From contig BMQD01000011.1 in assembly GCA_014647935.1 (NCBI GenBank), forward strand, positions 186,001-250,000: 64,000 nucleotides of DNA, read 5' to 3'. Below are positions 16,375 through 25,201 of this stretch, one piece after another. The notes below the pieces were generated by a model. That model had not been told where the DNA came from and made no database searches. It saw only the letters and a program-made list of their open reading frames with translations. Position numbers and translations under genes: made by a program. Position 1 is the stretch's first letter. Every line of letters starts with the position of its first letter. Origin of the DNA: Planomonospora parontospora. GTDB lineage: Bacteria > Actinomycetota > Actinomycetes > Streptosporangiales > Streptosporangiaceae.

Positions 16375-17366
16375 CAGCCGTTGGCGCCCGGGAGGATGGT
16401 CTTGGCCTCGATCGGGCTCTTCAGGTACCCCTGCTCCACCATCAGGTCGGCCACCCGCTGCAGACGGGTCTCGTCGAGGCTGGTGGGGAAGGTGCCGAGG
16501 GTGATGACGGCCGCGGTGGCCGCGTCGATCTTGGTGTAGGTCGGCAGGATCTCCTCGACGGCCTTGCGGTCCGAGGCGGCGATCTGCTGGGCCTTGGCGA
16601 CCGCGCGCTGGAAGGCGGCGACGGTCTTGGGGTTCTCGTTCACGAACTTCTCGGTGACGATCACACCGGCGATGGGGAAGTCCGCGGTCGGGCCGGTCAT
16701 GGTGTCGGCCAGCTTCTGGGCGCCGATCTTGGTGGCGGCGGCGGTCAGGTGCGGCTCGGTCATCCAGGCCGCGTCGACGACGCCCTTCTCCAGCTGGCCC
16801 GCCATGTCGGGGAAGGGGAACTCGAGGAACTGCACGTCCTCGGCGGTGAGGCCGTGCGTCTTCAGCACCGAGGTGACGGCCAGCGTGCCGATGTTCTTGA
16901 GGCTGTTGACGGCGACCTTCTTGCCCTTGAGGTCGGCCGGGGTCTTGATGGGGGAGTCCTTGGCGACCATCAGGTTGAAGGAGTTCGGCGTCGCCTGGTA
17001 AAGGTCAGAGATGATCTTCATCTTGTTGCCGGCCGAGACGGCGAGGAAGGTCGAGACGTAGTTGGTCTGCGTCGCGTCCAGGGAGCCGCCGAGGAGGCTC
17101 TGCTGCGCCTGCGCGCCGCCCTGGATCGGCTCGATCTTCACGGTCAGGCCCTCTCCGGCGAAGAAGCCCCGCTTGTTGGCGATGTAGAGCGCGGCGGAGT
17201 CGGGGATGGGCAGGGCCCCGATGGTGAGCTGGGTCTTCTCCGGGCCGCCGGCCCCGCCGGGCGCCGCGGCGGCCGTGGTCTCCGGGTCCGATCCGCCGCA
17301 GGCGGCGAGCGCCAGCACGGCGGCGAGTCCCGCCGCGGCGGCCCGTCCGGCAAGTCTGAACCTCAT
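16374..17366 (-). CDS. ABC importer substrate-binding lipoprotein, NMT1/SsuA-like (system 3)
   Basis: This 330-residue lipoprotein has lipobox LAAC with Cys23. NMT1/SsuA features include LTIGALPIPDSAALYIAN, NYVSTFLAV and the hinge VDAAWMTEPHL. It shares AFQRAVAKAQQIAASDRKAV with system 1. The ATG at 17366 has GGAGACCCC upstream; the longer frame has no better start. It is the first gene of the operon lipoprotein, permease, permease, ATPase, possibly methyltransferase. It captures an unknown small ligand at the cell surface. Confidence 0.9.
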   Translation of the reverse strand: MRFRLAGRAAAAGLAAVLALAACGGSDPETTAAAAPGGAGGPEKTQLTIGALPIPDSAALYIANKRGFFAGEGLTVKIEPIQGGAQAQQSLLGGSLDATQTNYVSTFLAVSAGNKMKIISDLYQATPNSFNLMVAKDSPIKTPADLKGKKVAVNSLKNIGTLAVTSVLKTHGLTAEDVQFLEFPFPDMAGQLEKGVVDAAWMTEPHLTAAATKIGAQKLADTMTGPTADFPIAGVIVTEKFVNENPKTVAAFQRAVAKAQQIAASDRKAVEEILPTYTKIDAATAAVITLGTFPTSLDETRLQRVADLMVEQGYLKSPIEAKTILPGANG

Positions 17367-17837
17367 GGGGTCTCCATTCACTGCGTTGATCCGCCCTGGC
17401 GGGACTCGCCGAAGCAGCGGGCGGCGCGGAGGTGGTCCCGTGAGGCAGGTGATCAAGGGGGATGTCGATCGCGGATCAGAGTAGCGGAGAGGATGAACCA
17501 AATAACAAATATCGGTCCATATGGTCAAATGGGCATAAAAGGTCTTTTATCGTCCTTATGGACCCTTGTCGGGGTTTGGCGGAAGCGGATGGGGTGCCTG
17601 AAGGGGAAATTCCCGGTTCTGCCCGACCCTGCCCGGCGAGACGGAGAGTTGTTGTCCGGTTGCGGATGACATGTGGGGGTTACGGATAATCCGCGACTTA
17701 TGCGCCGTTGGCCGAACTCATCCGGCTGTGCTCCAATAACCCCTACCCCATGGATGCGTCGGCGTCACATGCGTATCAACCGTTGTGACGCGATCCCCCC
17801 TCTAAGCAGACGATCCGAGGAGAGGCAGCGGAGGCCA
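17367..17837. promoter_or_regulatory. Divergent promoter region, importer 3 and conservon 2
   Basis: This 471-base spacer includes an AT-rich centre near 17490-17560. GGTCCATA at 17514-17521 is repeated inverted as TATGGACC at 17557-17564. On the plus strand TTGCGG (17660) and GATAAT (17685) form a loose promoter with a 19-base spacer ahead of conservon 2. I see no convincing coding frame; an annotated upstream extension of cvnA would run through this DNA but lacks family similarity. Confidence 0.45.
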
Positions 17838-20800
17838 GTGAGGACAGCGTCAACCCCCAGCGAACGCGAACCGAGGCCGGGCGCCGCCGCTCCGGGGGAA
17901 CCGCCGCAGGGCGATCGGGTGCCCGGCACCGAGGCCGGCGGCAACGTGAAGAGAGACAGGAAGCTGGCCCTCCGCAACTGGCGGGTGCGGTCGCGACTGA
18001 TCGCGCTCATCGCCATCCCGACCATGGCGGCGATCGTCCTGGGCGGTCTGCGGACGGTCACCTCGCTCAGCAGCGCCGCCGAGTACGAGCGGGTGCGCGC
18101 CGGCGCCGAGCTGACCGCCGAGATCAGCGAGCTCGCGCACGAGCTGGAGGAGGAACGCGACCTGTCCGCCCGCTTCGTGGCGCAGGGGCGCGGGAGCGCC
18201 GCCCTGGCGAAGCTGCAGGAGCAGTACGAGGCCGTCGACCGGGCGGCCGGTGACGTCGGCGACCGCATCGACCTCATCCTCGGCGGCGGGCAGGCCGACG
18301 ACTTCGGCGACCGCGGCAGGGCCGAGCTCGCCCAGATCCGCAACCGCATCGACGAGCTCAAGAGCATGCGCGAGACCGCGACGAAGACCCGGCTCCCCGC
18401 CCAGCCCACGATCGCCATGTACTCGCGGACGCTGGACAACCTGCTGGCCCTGCACGACGAGATCGTCCAGGGCGTCACGGACCAGGGGCTGGCCGGCAGC
18501 GCGAACGCGTTCGCCGCGCTGGCCCGGGCCAAGGAGAGGGCCTCCGCGGAACGGGCGATCCTCGCCGTGGCCCTCGCCGAGCGGAGGTTCACCTCCGAGG
18601 GCCTGGACGCCTTCGTCGCCGCCCGGGCCGAGCGGGACAGCGAGCTCGTGACCTTCCAGTCCGAGGCGACGGTCGCGCAGCGCCAGCTGTTCGACGACAC
18701 CGTCAGCAGCCAGAAGAAGGACCGCGCGGAGTCGATGCGGCTGCGCGCCCTGGTGCTGGCGAACGAGCAGGCCCCGCTCCTGCGCGTCGACGTGTCCCGG
18801 TCCGGGGCCGGAGACCAGGCGATCTGGTTCGACGCCGCCTCCGACACGGTCGACCGCATGCGCGAGGTCGAGAAGCGGATCGCCGACACCGTCATCGCGC
18901 AGAGCCGCGCGCTCCAGGAGACCGAGCAGCGCGGCGCGCTGATCACCGCGGGCCTCACCGCGCTGCTGCTCCTCATGGTCCTGGTCGTCACCGCGATCGT
19001 GGCCCGCTCCCTCGTCAAGCCGCTGCGCAGGCTGCGCACCGAGGCGCTGTCCATCGCGGGAGAGCGCCTGCCGGAGACCGTGCAGGGCATGCGCGAGCGG
19101 GGCGAGGTCACCTCGGTGGAGGTCCAGCCCATCGGCGTGGTCTCGGCCGACGAGATCGGGGAGGTGGCCCGGGCCTTCGACGAGGTCCACCGCGAGGCCG
19201 TACGGCTGGCGGGCGAGGAGGCGACGCTGCGCAGCAACGTCAACGCCATGTTCGTCAACCTCTCCCGGCGCAGCCAGACCCTGGTCGAGCGCCAGCTGGC
19301 CCTCATCGAGAGCCTGGAGCACGGCGAGCAGGACGAGGGCCGACTCGGCAGCCTGTTCCGGCTGGACCACCTGGCCACCCGCATGCGCCGCAACAGCGAG
19401 AACCTCCTGGTCCTCGCGGGGCAGGAGCCCGCGCGGCGGTGGAGCCAGCCGGTCCCGCTGATCGACGTGGTCCGCGCCTCGCTGTCGGAGGTCGAGAACT
19501 ACGAGCGGGTGGACCTGCGGCTGTCCGGCGGAGTCTCCGTGGCGGGCACGTCCGTCAACGACGTCGTCCACCTGATCGCCGAGCTCGTCGAGAACGCGAT
19601 CTCCTTCTCCCCGAGGGAGACGAAGGTCATCGTGTCGAGCAACCGCATCGACGGCGGCGGCGTGATGGTGTCCGTCACCGACCTCGGCATCGGCATGACC
19701 GGCGAGGAGCTGGCGCAGGCGAACTGGCGGCTGGCCAACCCCCCGGTGGTGGACGTCTCGGTCTCCCGCCGGATGGGCCTGTTCGTGGTCGGCCGCCTGG
19801 CCCTGCGCCACGGCATCCGGGTACAGCTCCGCCAGCAGGACAGCGGAGGCCTGACGGCGATGGTGCTCCTCCCGGAGAACCTGCTCGCCCCCACCGGGCA
19901 GATGCCGGGAGCGCAGCCCGGGGCGCACGGCGGCGACTGGGGCGCGCAGGCGCCCCCGACGCCCTCGGCGGAGCGGCCTGCGGTGATGGCCAGCCCGGTC
20001 TCGCTGGACTCCTCCCGGCCCGCGTTCGCCTCCTTCGAGGCGGCGCAGCAGGCCTTCAACTCCTTCGACGCGGGAGCGCGCTTCAACTCCTTCGACGCCT
20101 CGCAGTCCTCGTTCGCGGGGGACGGGCGCTCGCCGTTCGACGCCGTGCAGTCCTCGTTCGACGCGGGGCAGACCTCCTCCTTCGGGGACGGGCGCTCCTT
20201 CACGGCGGAGGGCCACCTGGGCCGGGCGCCGGTCGACACCCCCTGGCCCGGGCACGTGCCGGCACCGGGTGTCGGCCCGGCCTGGCCGACGACCTCCCAG
20301 GAGGGCCCGGGATCGTGGCCGAGCGCGCCCATGCGCGGGGACACCGGCGTGTGGCCGGACCCGCGCCAGGGGACGCGGCCGGGCGCGGGAGCGCAGGCGC
20401 GCCGCACGTTCGACGCCGAGGCGGACAACACGGGCCCCCTGCCGGTGGTGCGCGAGCCCTCCGCGCTGGAGGAGGAGCGGGAGGAGTTCCTGCCGATCTT
20501 CGCGGCGGTGGAGTCCGACTGGTTCAGGAAGGCCGAGCCGGCCGCCGCCGCGGCGGACTCCGCGCCCGGCCCGGGCGCGGACCTGCAGGAGACGGCCGCG
20601 CTCCACTCCCCGGTGCCCGCGGCCCCCGCCCAGACGAGCGGGTCCGCCTGGTCCTCGCCGGCGGACGCCGGCTGGCAGGCGGCCCGGGCGGCCAGCGAGC
20701 CGGCGCTCGGCGGGGTCACCGGTGCGGGCCTGCCCAAGCGGGTGCCCAAGGCCAACCTCGTGCCCGGCACGGTCGCCCCCGACGCGGGCGGCGCTCCGCC

Positions 20801-20969
20801 GGCCCCCGCGCTCCGGCCGACCGTCTCCCCGGAGGCGGTGCGCAACCGGCTGGCGAGCTTCCAGAAGGGAGTGCGGCAGGGCCGGGCGGTCGCGAGGGGA
20901 GAGGCCTCCGAGGAGCAGGCGTATCCCGGCTTCGGCCGGGACGTTGAAGGAAGCAGGGAGGAGCGGTGA
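17838..20969 (+). CDS. Conservon sensor kinase-like protein CvnA, copy 2
   Basis: This 1043-residue membrane protein is paralogous to the one at 159. Membrane segments lie near 54-72 and 365-392, flanking an extracytoplasmic helical NIT-type sensor. HAMP follows, then the ATPase domain with LIAELVENAISFSP (about 578) and RRMGLFVVGRLALRHG. As in copy 1 the expected phospho-acceptor His box is replaced by LDHLATRMRRNSENL. The linker has SFDA repeats (FNSFDAG, FNSFDAS, SSFDAG). The tail repeats PIFAAV-x-SDWFR, TGAGLPKRVPKANLVPG and GVRQGR. The GTG at 17838 was chosen because GGCCAGTGA matches the copy 1 start, with GGAGG just upstream. Cognate signal unknown. Confidence 0.88.
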   Translation: MRTASTPSEREPRPGAAAPGEPPQGDRVPGTEAGGNVKRDRKLALRNWRVRSRLIALIAIPTMAAIVLGGLRTVTSLSSAAEYERVRAGAELTAEISELAHELEEERDLSARFVAQGRGSAALAKLQEQYEAVDRAAGDVGDRIDLILGGGQADDFGDRGRAELAQIRNRIDELKSMRETATKTRLPAQPTIAMYSRTLDNLLALHDEIVQGVTDQGLAGSANAFAALARAKERASAERAILAVALAERRFTSEGLDAFVAARAERDSELVTFQSEATVAQRQLFDDTVSSQKKDRAESMRLRALVLANEQAPLLRVDVSRSGAGDQAIWFDAASDTVDRMREVEKRIADTVIAQSRALQETEQRGALITAGLTALLLLMVLVVTAIVARSLVKPLRRLRTEALSIAGERLPETVQGMRERGEVTSVEVQPIGVVSADEIGEVARAFDEVHREAVRLAGEEATLRSNVNAMFVNLSRRSQTLVERQLALIESLEHGEQDEGRLGSLFRLDHLATRMRRNSENLLVLAGQEPARRWSQPVPLIDVVRASLSEVENYERVDLRLSGGVSVAGTSVNDVVHLIAELVENAISFSPRETKVIVSSNRIDGGGVMVSVTDLGIGMTGEELAQANWRLANPPVVDVSVSRRMGLFVVGRLALRHGIRVQLRQQDSGGLTAMVLLPENLLAPTGQMPGAQPGAHGGDWGAQAPPTPSAERPAVMASPVSLDSSRPAFASFEAAQQAFNSFDAGARFNSFDASQSSFAGDGRSPFDAVQSSFDAGQTSSFGDGRSFTAEGHLGRAPVDTPWPGHVPAPGVGPAWPTTSQEGPGSWPSAPMRGDTGVWPDPRQGTRPGAGAQARRTFDAEADNTGPLPVVREPSALEEEREEFLPIFAAVESDWFRKAEPAAAAADSAPGPGADLQETAALHSPVPAAPAQTSGSAWSSPADAGWQAARAASEPALGGVTGAGLPKRVPKANLVPGTVAPDAGGAPPAPALRPTVSPEAVRNRLASFQKGVRQGRAVARGEASEEQAYPGFGRDVEGSREER

Positions 20970-21003
20970 GCGAGCCCATGACGATGACCGAGGAGGATGA
21001 CCG

Positions 21004-21426
21004 GTGCGCGAACTGAGCCAGGCCGCTCGGGGGGTCAACTGGCTGATCACCGACTTCGTGAACAACGTCCCAGGCGTTGCGCACACGGTCGTGGTCTCGA
21101 CGGACGGCCTGCCGCTGGCGTACTCGGACGGGTTCCCCCGGGACCGGGCCGACCAGCTGGCCGCGGTCGCGGCCGGACTGCTCAGCCTGACCCAGGGCGC
21201 CTCCCGGGTCTTCGAGGGCGGCGCGGTCACCCAGACCGTGGTGGAGATGCAGCGGGGACTGCTGCTCATCATGTCGATCAGCGACGGCTCCTGCCTCGCG
21301 GTGCTCGCCTCGCCCGACTGCGACATGGGCCTGGTGGCCTACCAGATGACCCTGCTCGTCGAGCGGGCCGGCCAGGTGCTGACGCCGGCCGTCCGCGCCG
21401 AACTCCAGGCCTCCCACCCCCGGTGA
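21004..21426 (+). CDS. Roadblock/LC7 domain protein CvnB, copy 2
   Basis: This 140-residue roadblock protein is the same length as copy 1 and keeps LSQAARGVNWLITDF, STDGLPLAYS and SPDCDMGLVAYQMTLL. A GAGGAGGAT site precedes the GTG start. It differs from copy 1 in having a 34-base gap after cvnA in place of an overlap, so coupling is looser. By family it partners the CvnD GTPase. Confidence 0.93.
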   Translation: MRELSQAARGVNWLITDFVNNVPGVAHTVVVSTDGLPLAYSDGFPRDRADQLAAVAAGLLSLTQGASRVFEGGAVTQTVVEMQRGLLLIMSISDGSCLAVLASPDCDMGLVAYQMTLLVERAGQVLTPAVRAELQASHPR

Positions 21427-21563
21427 CGACCCGAACGGGCGCACCGGGGCACTTCCCTTTCGGAGCCGAAGGAGCCCGCGCATGAGAGACGAGGGAAGAG
21501 ATCGGTCAGCATCCGGGCCGCGGCGCGTCGGCGCCGCGGCGGACACCGCCCTAGGAGGACGCC

Positions 21564-22118
21564 GTGGCAGGCCGCGGATGGCCAGGTGAGGGCGACCCGC
21601 TGGGCGGGCCGCCCCACCGGTCGATGGACGACGCCCGCATGCAGCCGGGTGGCCCCGGCTACCCCGCGCAGCCGGGCATGCCCGCGCAGCACGTGCAGCA
21701 ACCGGGCGGTCCCGGCTACCCCGGGCAGCACGTGCAGCAGCCGGGCGGTCCGTCGCATCACGTGCAGCCGGCGCCGGCGGAGCAGAGTTCCCTGGTCCGC
21801 CCCTACGCCGTGACCGGGGGGCGGACCGCCCCCCGGACCCAGCTCGCCATGGAGGCGCTGGTCTCCTCGGCGACCTCGATTCACCATGATCTATCCACCC
21901 GCACTCCGGAGTATCAGGCGATCAGCGCCCTGTGCCGGCAAGTGCGTTCGGTCGCTGAGATCTCCGCGATGCTCCGCATCCCCCTCGGCGTCACCCGGAT
22001 CCTCGTCGCGGACATGGCGGCAGAGGGGCTGGTCCAGTTGCATCAGCCGCAGCTGAACGCGGGCAAGCCGGATCTCAACCTGCTGGAAAGGGTGCTCAGT
22101 GGACTTCGCAGGCTCTAA
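21564..22118 (+). CDS. DUF742 protein CvnC with repeat-rich N-terminal extension, copy 2
   Basis: This 184-residue protein keeps the DUF742 core (LVRPYAVTGGRTAPRTQ to LLERVLSGLRRL, about 78-184). Compared with the 122-residue copy 1 it adds an N-terminal extension rich in Gly, Pro and Gln, with QPGGPGYP and QHVQQPGGP repeats that look disordered. The GTG start follows TAGGAGGAC. The gene overlaps cvnD by 20 bases. The extension is an expansion specific to this copy and may act as a flexible tether. Confidence 0.9.
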   Translation: MAGRGWPGEGDPLGGPPHRSMDDARMQPGGPGYPAQPGMPAQHVQQPGGPGYPGQHVQQPGGPSHHVQPAPAEQSSLVRPYAVTGGRTAPRTQLAMEALVSSATSIHHDLSTRTPEYQAISALCRQVRSVAEISAMLRIPLGVTRILVADMAAEGLVQLHQPQLNAGKPDLNLLERVLSGLRRL

Positions 22119-22692
22119 CCGGGGTGCCGGCCTCACCTCGACGAAGATCGTCGTCGCCGGTGGCTTCGGCGTGGGAAAGACCACGTTCGTGGGTGCGGTG
22201 TCGGAGATCCTCCCGCTGACCACGGAGGCGGTGATGACCGACGCCAGCGCCGGCATCGACGACGTCGGCCTCACCCCCAACAAGACCACGACCACGGTCG
22301 CCATGGACTTCGGCCGGGTCTCCCTGGACCAGGACCTGATCCTGTACCTGTTCGGCACGCCCGGGCAGCACCGGTTCTGGTTCATGTGGGACGACCTGGT
22401 CCGCGGCGCCATCGGCGCGGTCGTGCTGGTCGACACCCGCCGCCTGGCCGACAGCTTCCCGGCGATCGACTACTTCGAGGAGGCCAAGCTCCCCTTCGTG
22501 GTCGCGCTCAACGGCTGGGACGGCACCCACCCGCACGGCGAGGAGGAGGTGCGGGAGGCGCTGACGCTCGCCCCGAACATCCCGATCTCGCGGACCGACG
22601 CGCGCTCCCGGGACGCGGTGAAGAGCACGCTCATCATGCTGGTCGAGCACGCTCTGACGGTGCGGATGGCCGTCCCGGGCTGGGGCCGCTAG
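22099..22692 (+). CDS. Conservon GTPase CvnD, copy 2
   Basis: This 197-residue GTPase has the P-loop GGFGVGKT at 21-28, LYLFGTPGQHRFWF, and VVALNGW in place of NKxD. It is very close to copy 1 apart from a nine-residue C-terminal extension. The GTG start and the 20-base overlap with cvnC match copy 1. It closes the operon; the next gene, ffh, starts 128 bases downstream and is unrelated in function. No P450 gene follows. Confidence 0.92.
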   Translation: MDFAGSNRGAGLTSTKIVVAGGFGVGKTTFVGAVSEILPLTTEAVMTDASAGIDDVGLTPNKTTTTVAMDFGRVSLDQDLILYLFGTPGQHRFWFMWDDLVRGAIGAVVLVDTRRLADSFPAIDYFEEAKLPFVVALNGWDGTHPHGEEEVREALTLAPNIPISRTDARSRDAVKSTLIMLVEHALTVRMAVPGWGR

Positions 22693-22820
22693 GGACGCCG
22701 GATCCCCTCCCTCGCCGCCGCGCGGCCCGGCGGCGCCTCACCGGGGCGCCGGGTGCGGCCGTCAGCGGATAGGCTGGGAGGTCGAGTCGCAGACCTGTAG
22801 CGCAGAGGCTGGCCAATCAC

Positions 22821-24365
22821 GTGTTCGAGACGCTTTCCGACCGGCTCACATCGGTCTTCTCCTCCCTCCGATCCAAGGGTCGGCTCTCCGACGCCGACAT
22901 CGACGCGACGTGCCGCGAGATCCGCATCGCGCTGCTCGAGGCCGACGTCGCGCTGCCCGTGGTCAAGACGTTCGTCGCCCAGGTCAAGGAGCGCGCCCGC
23001 GGAGCCGAGGTCTCCCAGGCGCTGAACCCGGCCCAGCAGGTCGTCAAGATCGTCAATGACGAGCTGATCGAGATCCTCGGCGGTGAGACCCGGCGGCTCC
23101 GTTACGCGAAGACCCCGCCGACCGTCATCATGCTCGCCGGTCTCCAGGGCGCCGGTAAGACCACGCTGGCGGGCAAACTCGCCCGCTGGCTGCGGGAGCA
23201 GAACCACACCCCGCTGCTGGTCGCCGCGGACCTCCAGCGGCCCAACGCGGTCCAGCAGCTCTCGGTCGTGGCCGAGCGGGCGGGGGTCGCGGTCTACGCC
23301 CCCGAGCCGGGCAACGGCGTCGGCGACCCGATCGCCGTGGCCCGCCAGTCGATCGACCACGCCCGCCGGCAGCAGCACGACGTCGTCATCATCGACACCG
23401 CCGGCCGCCTGGGCATCGACCAGGAGCTGATGAAGCAGGCGGCGGACATCCGCGACGCGGTCACGCCCGACGAGGTCCTGTTCGTCGTGGACGCCATGAT
23501 CGGCCAGGACGCCGTCTCCACGGCCCAGGCGTTCATGGACGGCGTCGGCTTCGACGGGGTGGTGCTCACCAAGCTCGACGGCGACGCGCGCGGCGGCGCG
23601 GCCCTCTCGGTCCGGCACATCACCGGCAAGCCGATCATGTTCGCGTCCACCGGTGAGAAGCTCGAGGACTTCGACGCCTTCCACCCGGACCGGATGGCCT
23701 CCCGCATCCTCGACATGGGCGACATCCTCACCCTGATCGAGCAGGCGCAGAAGACCTTCGACGAGGAGCAGGCCGCCAAGATGGCGGGCAAGCTCACCTC
23801 GGGTGAGGGCTTCACGCTGGAGGACTTCCTCGAGCAGATGATGATGGTCCGCAAGATGGGGCCCATCAAGAACCTCCTCGGCATGATGCCCGGCATGGGG
23901 CAGATGCGCGACCAGATCAACCAGGTCGACGACCGCGACCTGGACCGGATCGCGGCCATCATCCGCTCGATGACCCCGGGCGAGCGGCAGGACCCGAAGA
24001 TCATCAAGGGGTCGCGCCGCGAGCGCATCGCCAAGGGGTCCGGCGTCACGGTGACCGAGGTGAACAACCTGGTCGTCCGGTTCTTCGAGGCCCAGAAGAT
24101 GATGAAGCGGATGGCCGGCGGCATGGGCATCCCCGGGATGCCAGGCGGGCGCAAGGCCGCCAAGGCGGCGCAGAAGAAGGCCGCCAAGGGCCGCCGCGTC
24201 AGCGGCGACCCGCGCAAGGCCGCGCTCGGCAAGGGCGCCAAGACTCCTGATGCGGGCCCTGACATGAGCGGTGCCCTCGGCAACCTGGGCGCCGGCCAGC
24301 TCCCTCCCGGCCTGGAGCTGCCGCCGGGCTTCGACCCCTCCAAGTTCAAGCTTCCGGGGCAGTGA
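22821..24365 (+). CDS. ffh: Signal recognition particle protein Ffh
   Basis: This 514-residue SRP54 GTPase binds 4.5S/SRP RNA and hydrophobic nascent chains and delivers them to FtsY. The N domain is residues 1-90, the G domain has the P-loop LQGAGKTT near 108-115, DTAGRLG and TKLDGDARGG, and the Met-rich M domain follows from about 300 (FLEQMMMVRKMGP, LLGMMPGMGQM). The C-terminal tail is Lys/Ala-rich and ends in a Pro-rich segment. The GTG start matches the family N-terminus. A TAGGCT element at 22770-22775 could be the -10. Its stop overlaps a 38-codon membrane peptide gene. Confidence 0.98.
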   Translation: MFETLSDRLTSVFSSLRSKGRLSDADIDATCREIRIALLEADVALPVVKTFVAQVKERARGAEVSQALNPAQQVVKIVNDELIEILGGETRRLRYAKTPPTVIMLAGLQGAGKTTLAGKLARWLREQNHTPLLVAADLQRPNAVQQLSVVAERAGVAVYAPEPGNGVGDPIAVARQSIDHARRQQHDVVIIDTAGRLGIDQELMKQAADIRDAVTPDEVLFVVDAMIGQDAVSTAQAFMDGVGFDGVVLTKLDGDARGGAALSVRHITGKPIMFASTGEKLEDFDAFHPDRMASRILDMGDILTLIEQAQKTFDEEQAAKMAGKLTSGEGFTLEDFLEQMMMVRKMGPIKNLLGMMPGMGQMRDQINQVDDRDLDRIAAIIRSMTPGERQDPKIIKGSRRERIAKGSGVTVTEVNNLVVRFFEAQKMMKRMAGGMGIPGMPGGRKAAKAAQKKAAKGRRVSGDPRKAALGKGAKTPDAGPDMSGALGNLGAGQLPPGLELPPGFDPSKFKLPGQ

Positions 24366-24481
24366 TGAGCGACGACGGCGACGACAGGTTCCACGGGCGC
24401 GCCCGCTGGATCTGGCTGGTCATCATGGTGGGCTTCATCACCATCGCGGCGCTGGAGCTCCTGGGCGTCCGGCCCAAGTGA
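24365..24481 (+). CDS. 38-residue single-pass membrane peptide coupled to ffh
   Basis: The ATG shares a base with the ffh stop (TGATG), so translation should be coupled. The 38-residue product begins with an acidic stretch MSDDGDDR, then basic HGRARW, and one hydrophobic helix WLVIMVGFITIAALELLG, ending RPK. This predicts a small inner-membrane peptide, with orientation set by the basic residues before the helix. I do not recognise a named family. Its position suggests a link with SRP-dependent membrane insertion, or it may simply be a small membrane protein sharing the transcript. Conservation in other genomes would settle whether it is real. Confidence 0.6.
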   Translation: MSDDGDDRFHGRARWIWLVIMVGFITIAALELLGVRPK

Positions 24482-24565
24482 CGCCCGGATGACGCGGTGC
24501 GGGTGACCCCACGGGGCGCCCGCCCGAGGACTTTCCCCTTTCCGGACACGGAAGAAGGGGATCGG

Positions 24566-24597
24566 TTGGCCGGGCATCCCCAGATGTCTGGCACAAT
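24566..24597 (+). promoter_or_regulatory. Possible rpsP promoter
   Basis: TTGGCC at 24566-24571 and CACAAT at 24592-24597 lie in a less GC-rich patch about 140 bases before rpsP. The spacer of 20 is longer than usual, so only the -10 part is moderately convincing. Confidence 0.35.
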
Positions 24598-24735
24598 TGC
24601 ATGTTGGAACATCGTGACCACGCGGGCGCCCTCTAACCCCCGCCGGTCGCGCCTGTCCCTGCAGCGGCCGGCTCTTCGCGCCCCACTCGACGAGACGCCG
24701 CTGACCCACGCTCTAATGCAGGAGAGACCACACCA

Positions 24736-25200
24736 GTGGCAGTCAAGATCAAGCTCAAGCGGCTCGGCATGATCCGCAACCCGCAGTACCGCGTCGTCGT
24801 CGCCGACAGCCGCACCAAGCGTGACGGCCGGGCGATCGAGGAGATCGGCCTGTACCACCCGAAGGAGAACCCCTCGCGCATCGAGATCGACGCCGAGCGG
24901 GCGGCCTACTGGCTGGGTGTCGGCGCGCAGCCGACCGAGCCGGTGCTGAAGCTCCTCAAGCTCACCGGTGACTGGCAGAAGTTCAAGGGCGAGCCCGCTC
25001 CGGCTCCGCTCCTGGTCGCCGAGCCCAAGGCCGACCGCCACGCCGCTTACGAGTCCGCGGCCAAGGAGGCGCTGTCCCTGGACGCCGCCACCACGCCTAA
25101 GAAGTCGGCCAAGAAGGCCGCTCCCAAGGCCGAAGAGGCCGCCGCCGAGACCCCGGTCGAGCCGGCCGCCGCCGAGGAGAAGCCGGAAGGCGAGGCCTGA
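24736..25200 (+). CDS. rpsP: 30S ribosomal protein bS16
   Basis: This 154-residue protein has the S16 core in the first 85 residues, starting [20 protein letters not shown] and containing IEEIGLYHP. The remaining 70 residues are an Ala/Lys/Glu/Pro-rich tail that is common in actinobacterial S16. A GGAGAGA site precedes the GTG start. S16 binds 16S rRNA early in 30S assembly. It heads the rpsP-khpA-rimM-trmD-rplS group. Confidence 0.97.
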   Translation: MAVKIKLKRLGMIRNPQYRVVVADSRTKRDGRAIEEIGLYHPKENPSRIEIDAERAAYWLGVGAQPTEPVLKLLKLTGDWQKFKGEPAPAPLLVAEPKADRHAAYESAAKEALSLDAATTPKKSAKKAAPKAEEAAAETPVEPAAAEEKPEGEA

Positions 25201-25201
25201 G

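Noticed and set aside
12948-17366. A biosynthetic gene cluster for phenazine
   Set aside because: Only tailoring-type enzymes are present; no phzA-G core genes are in the window.
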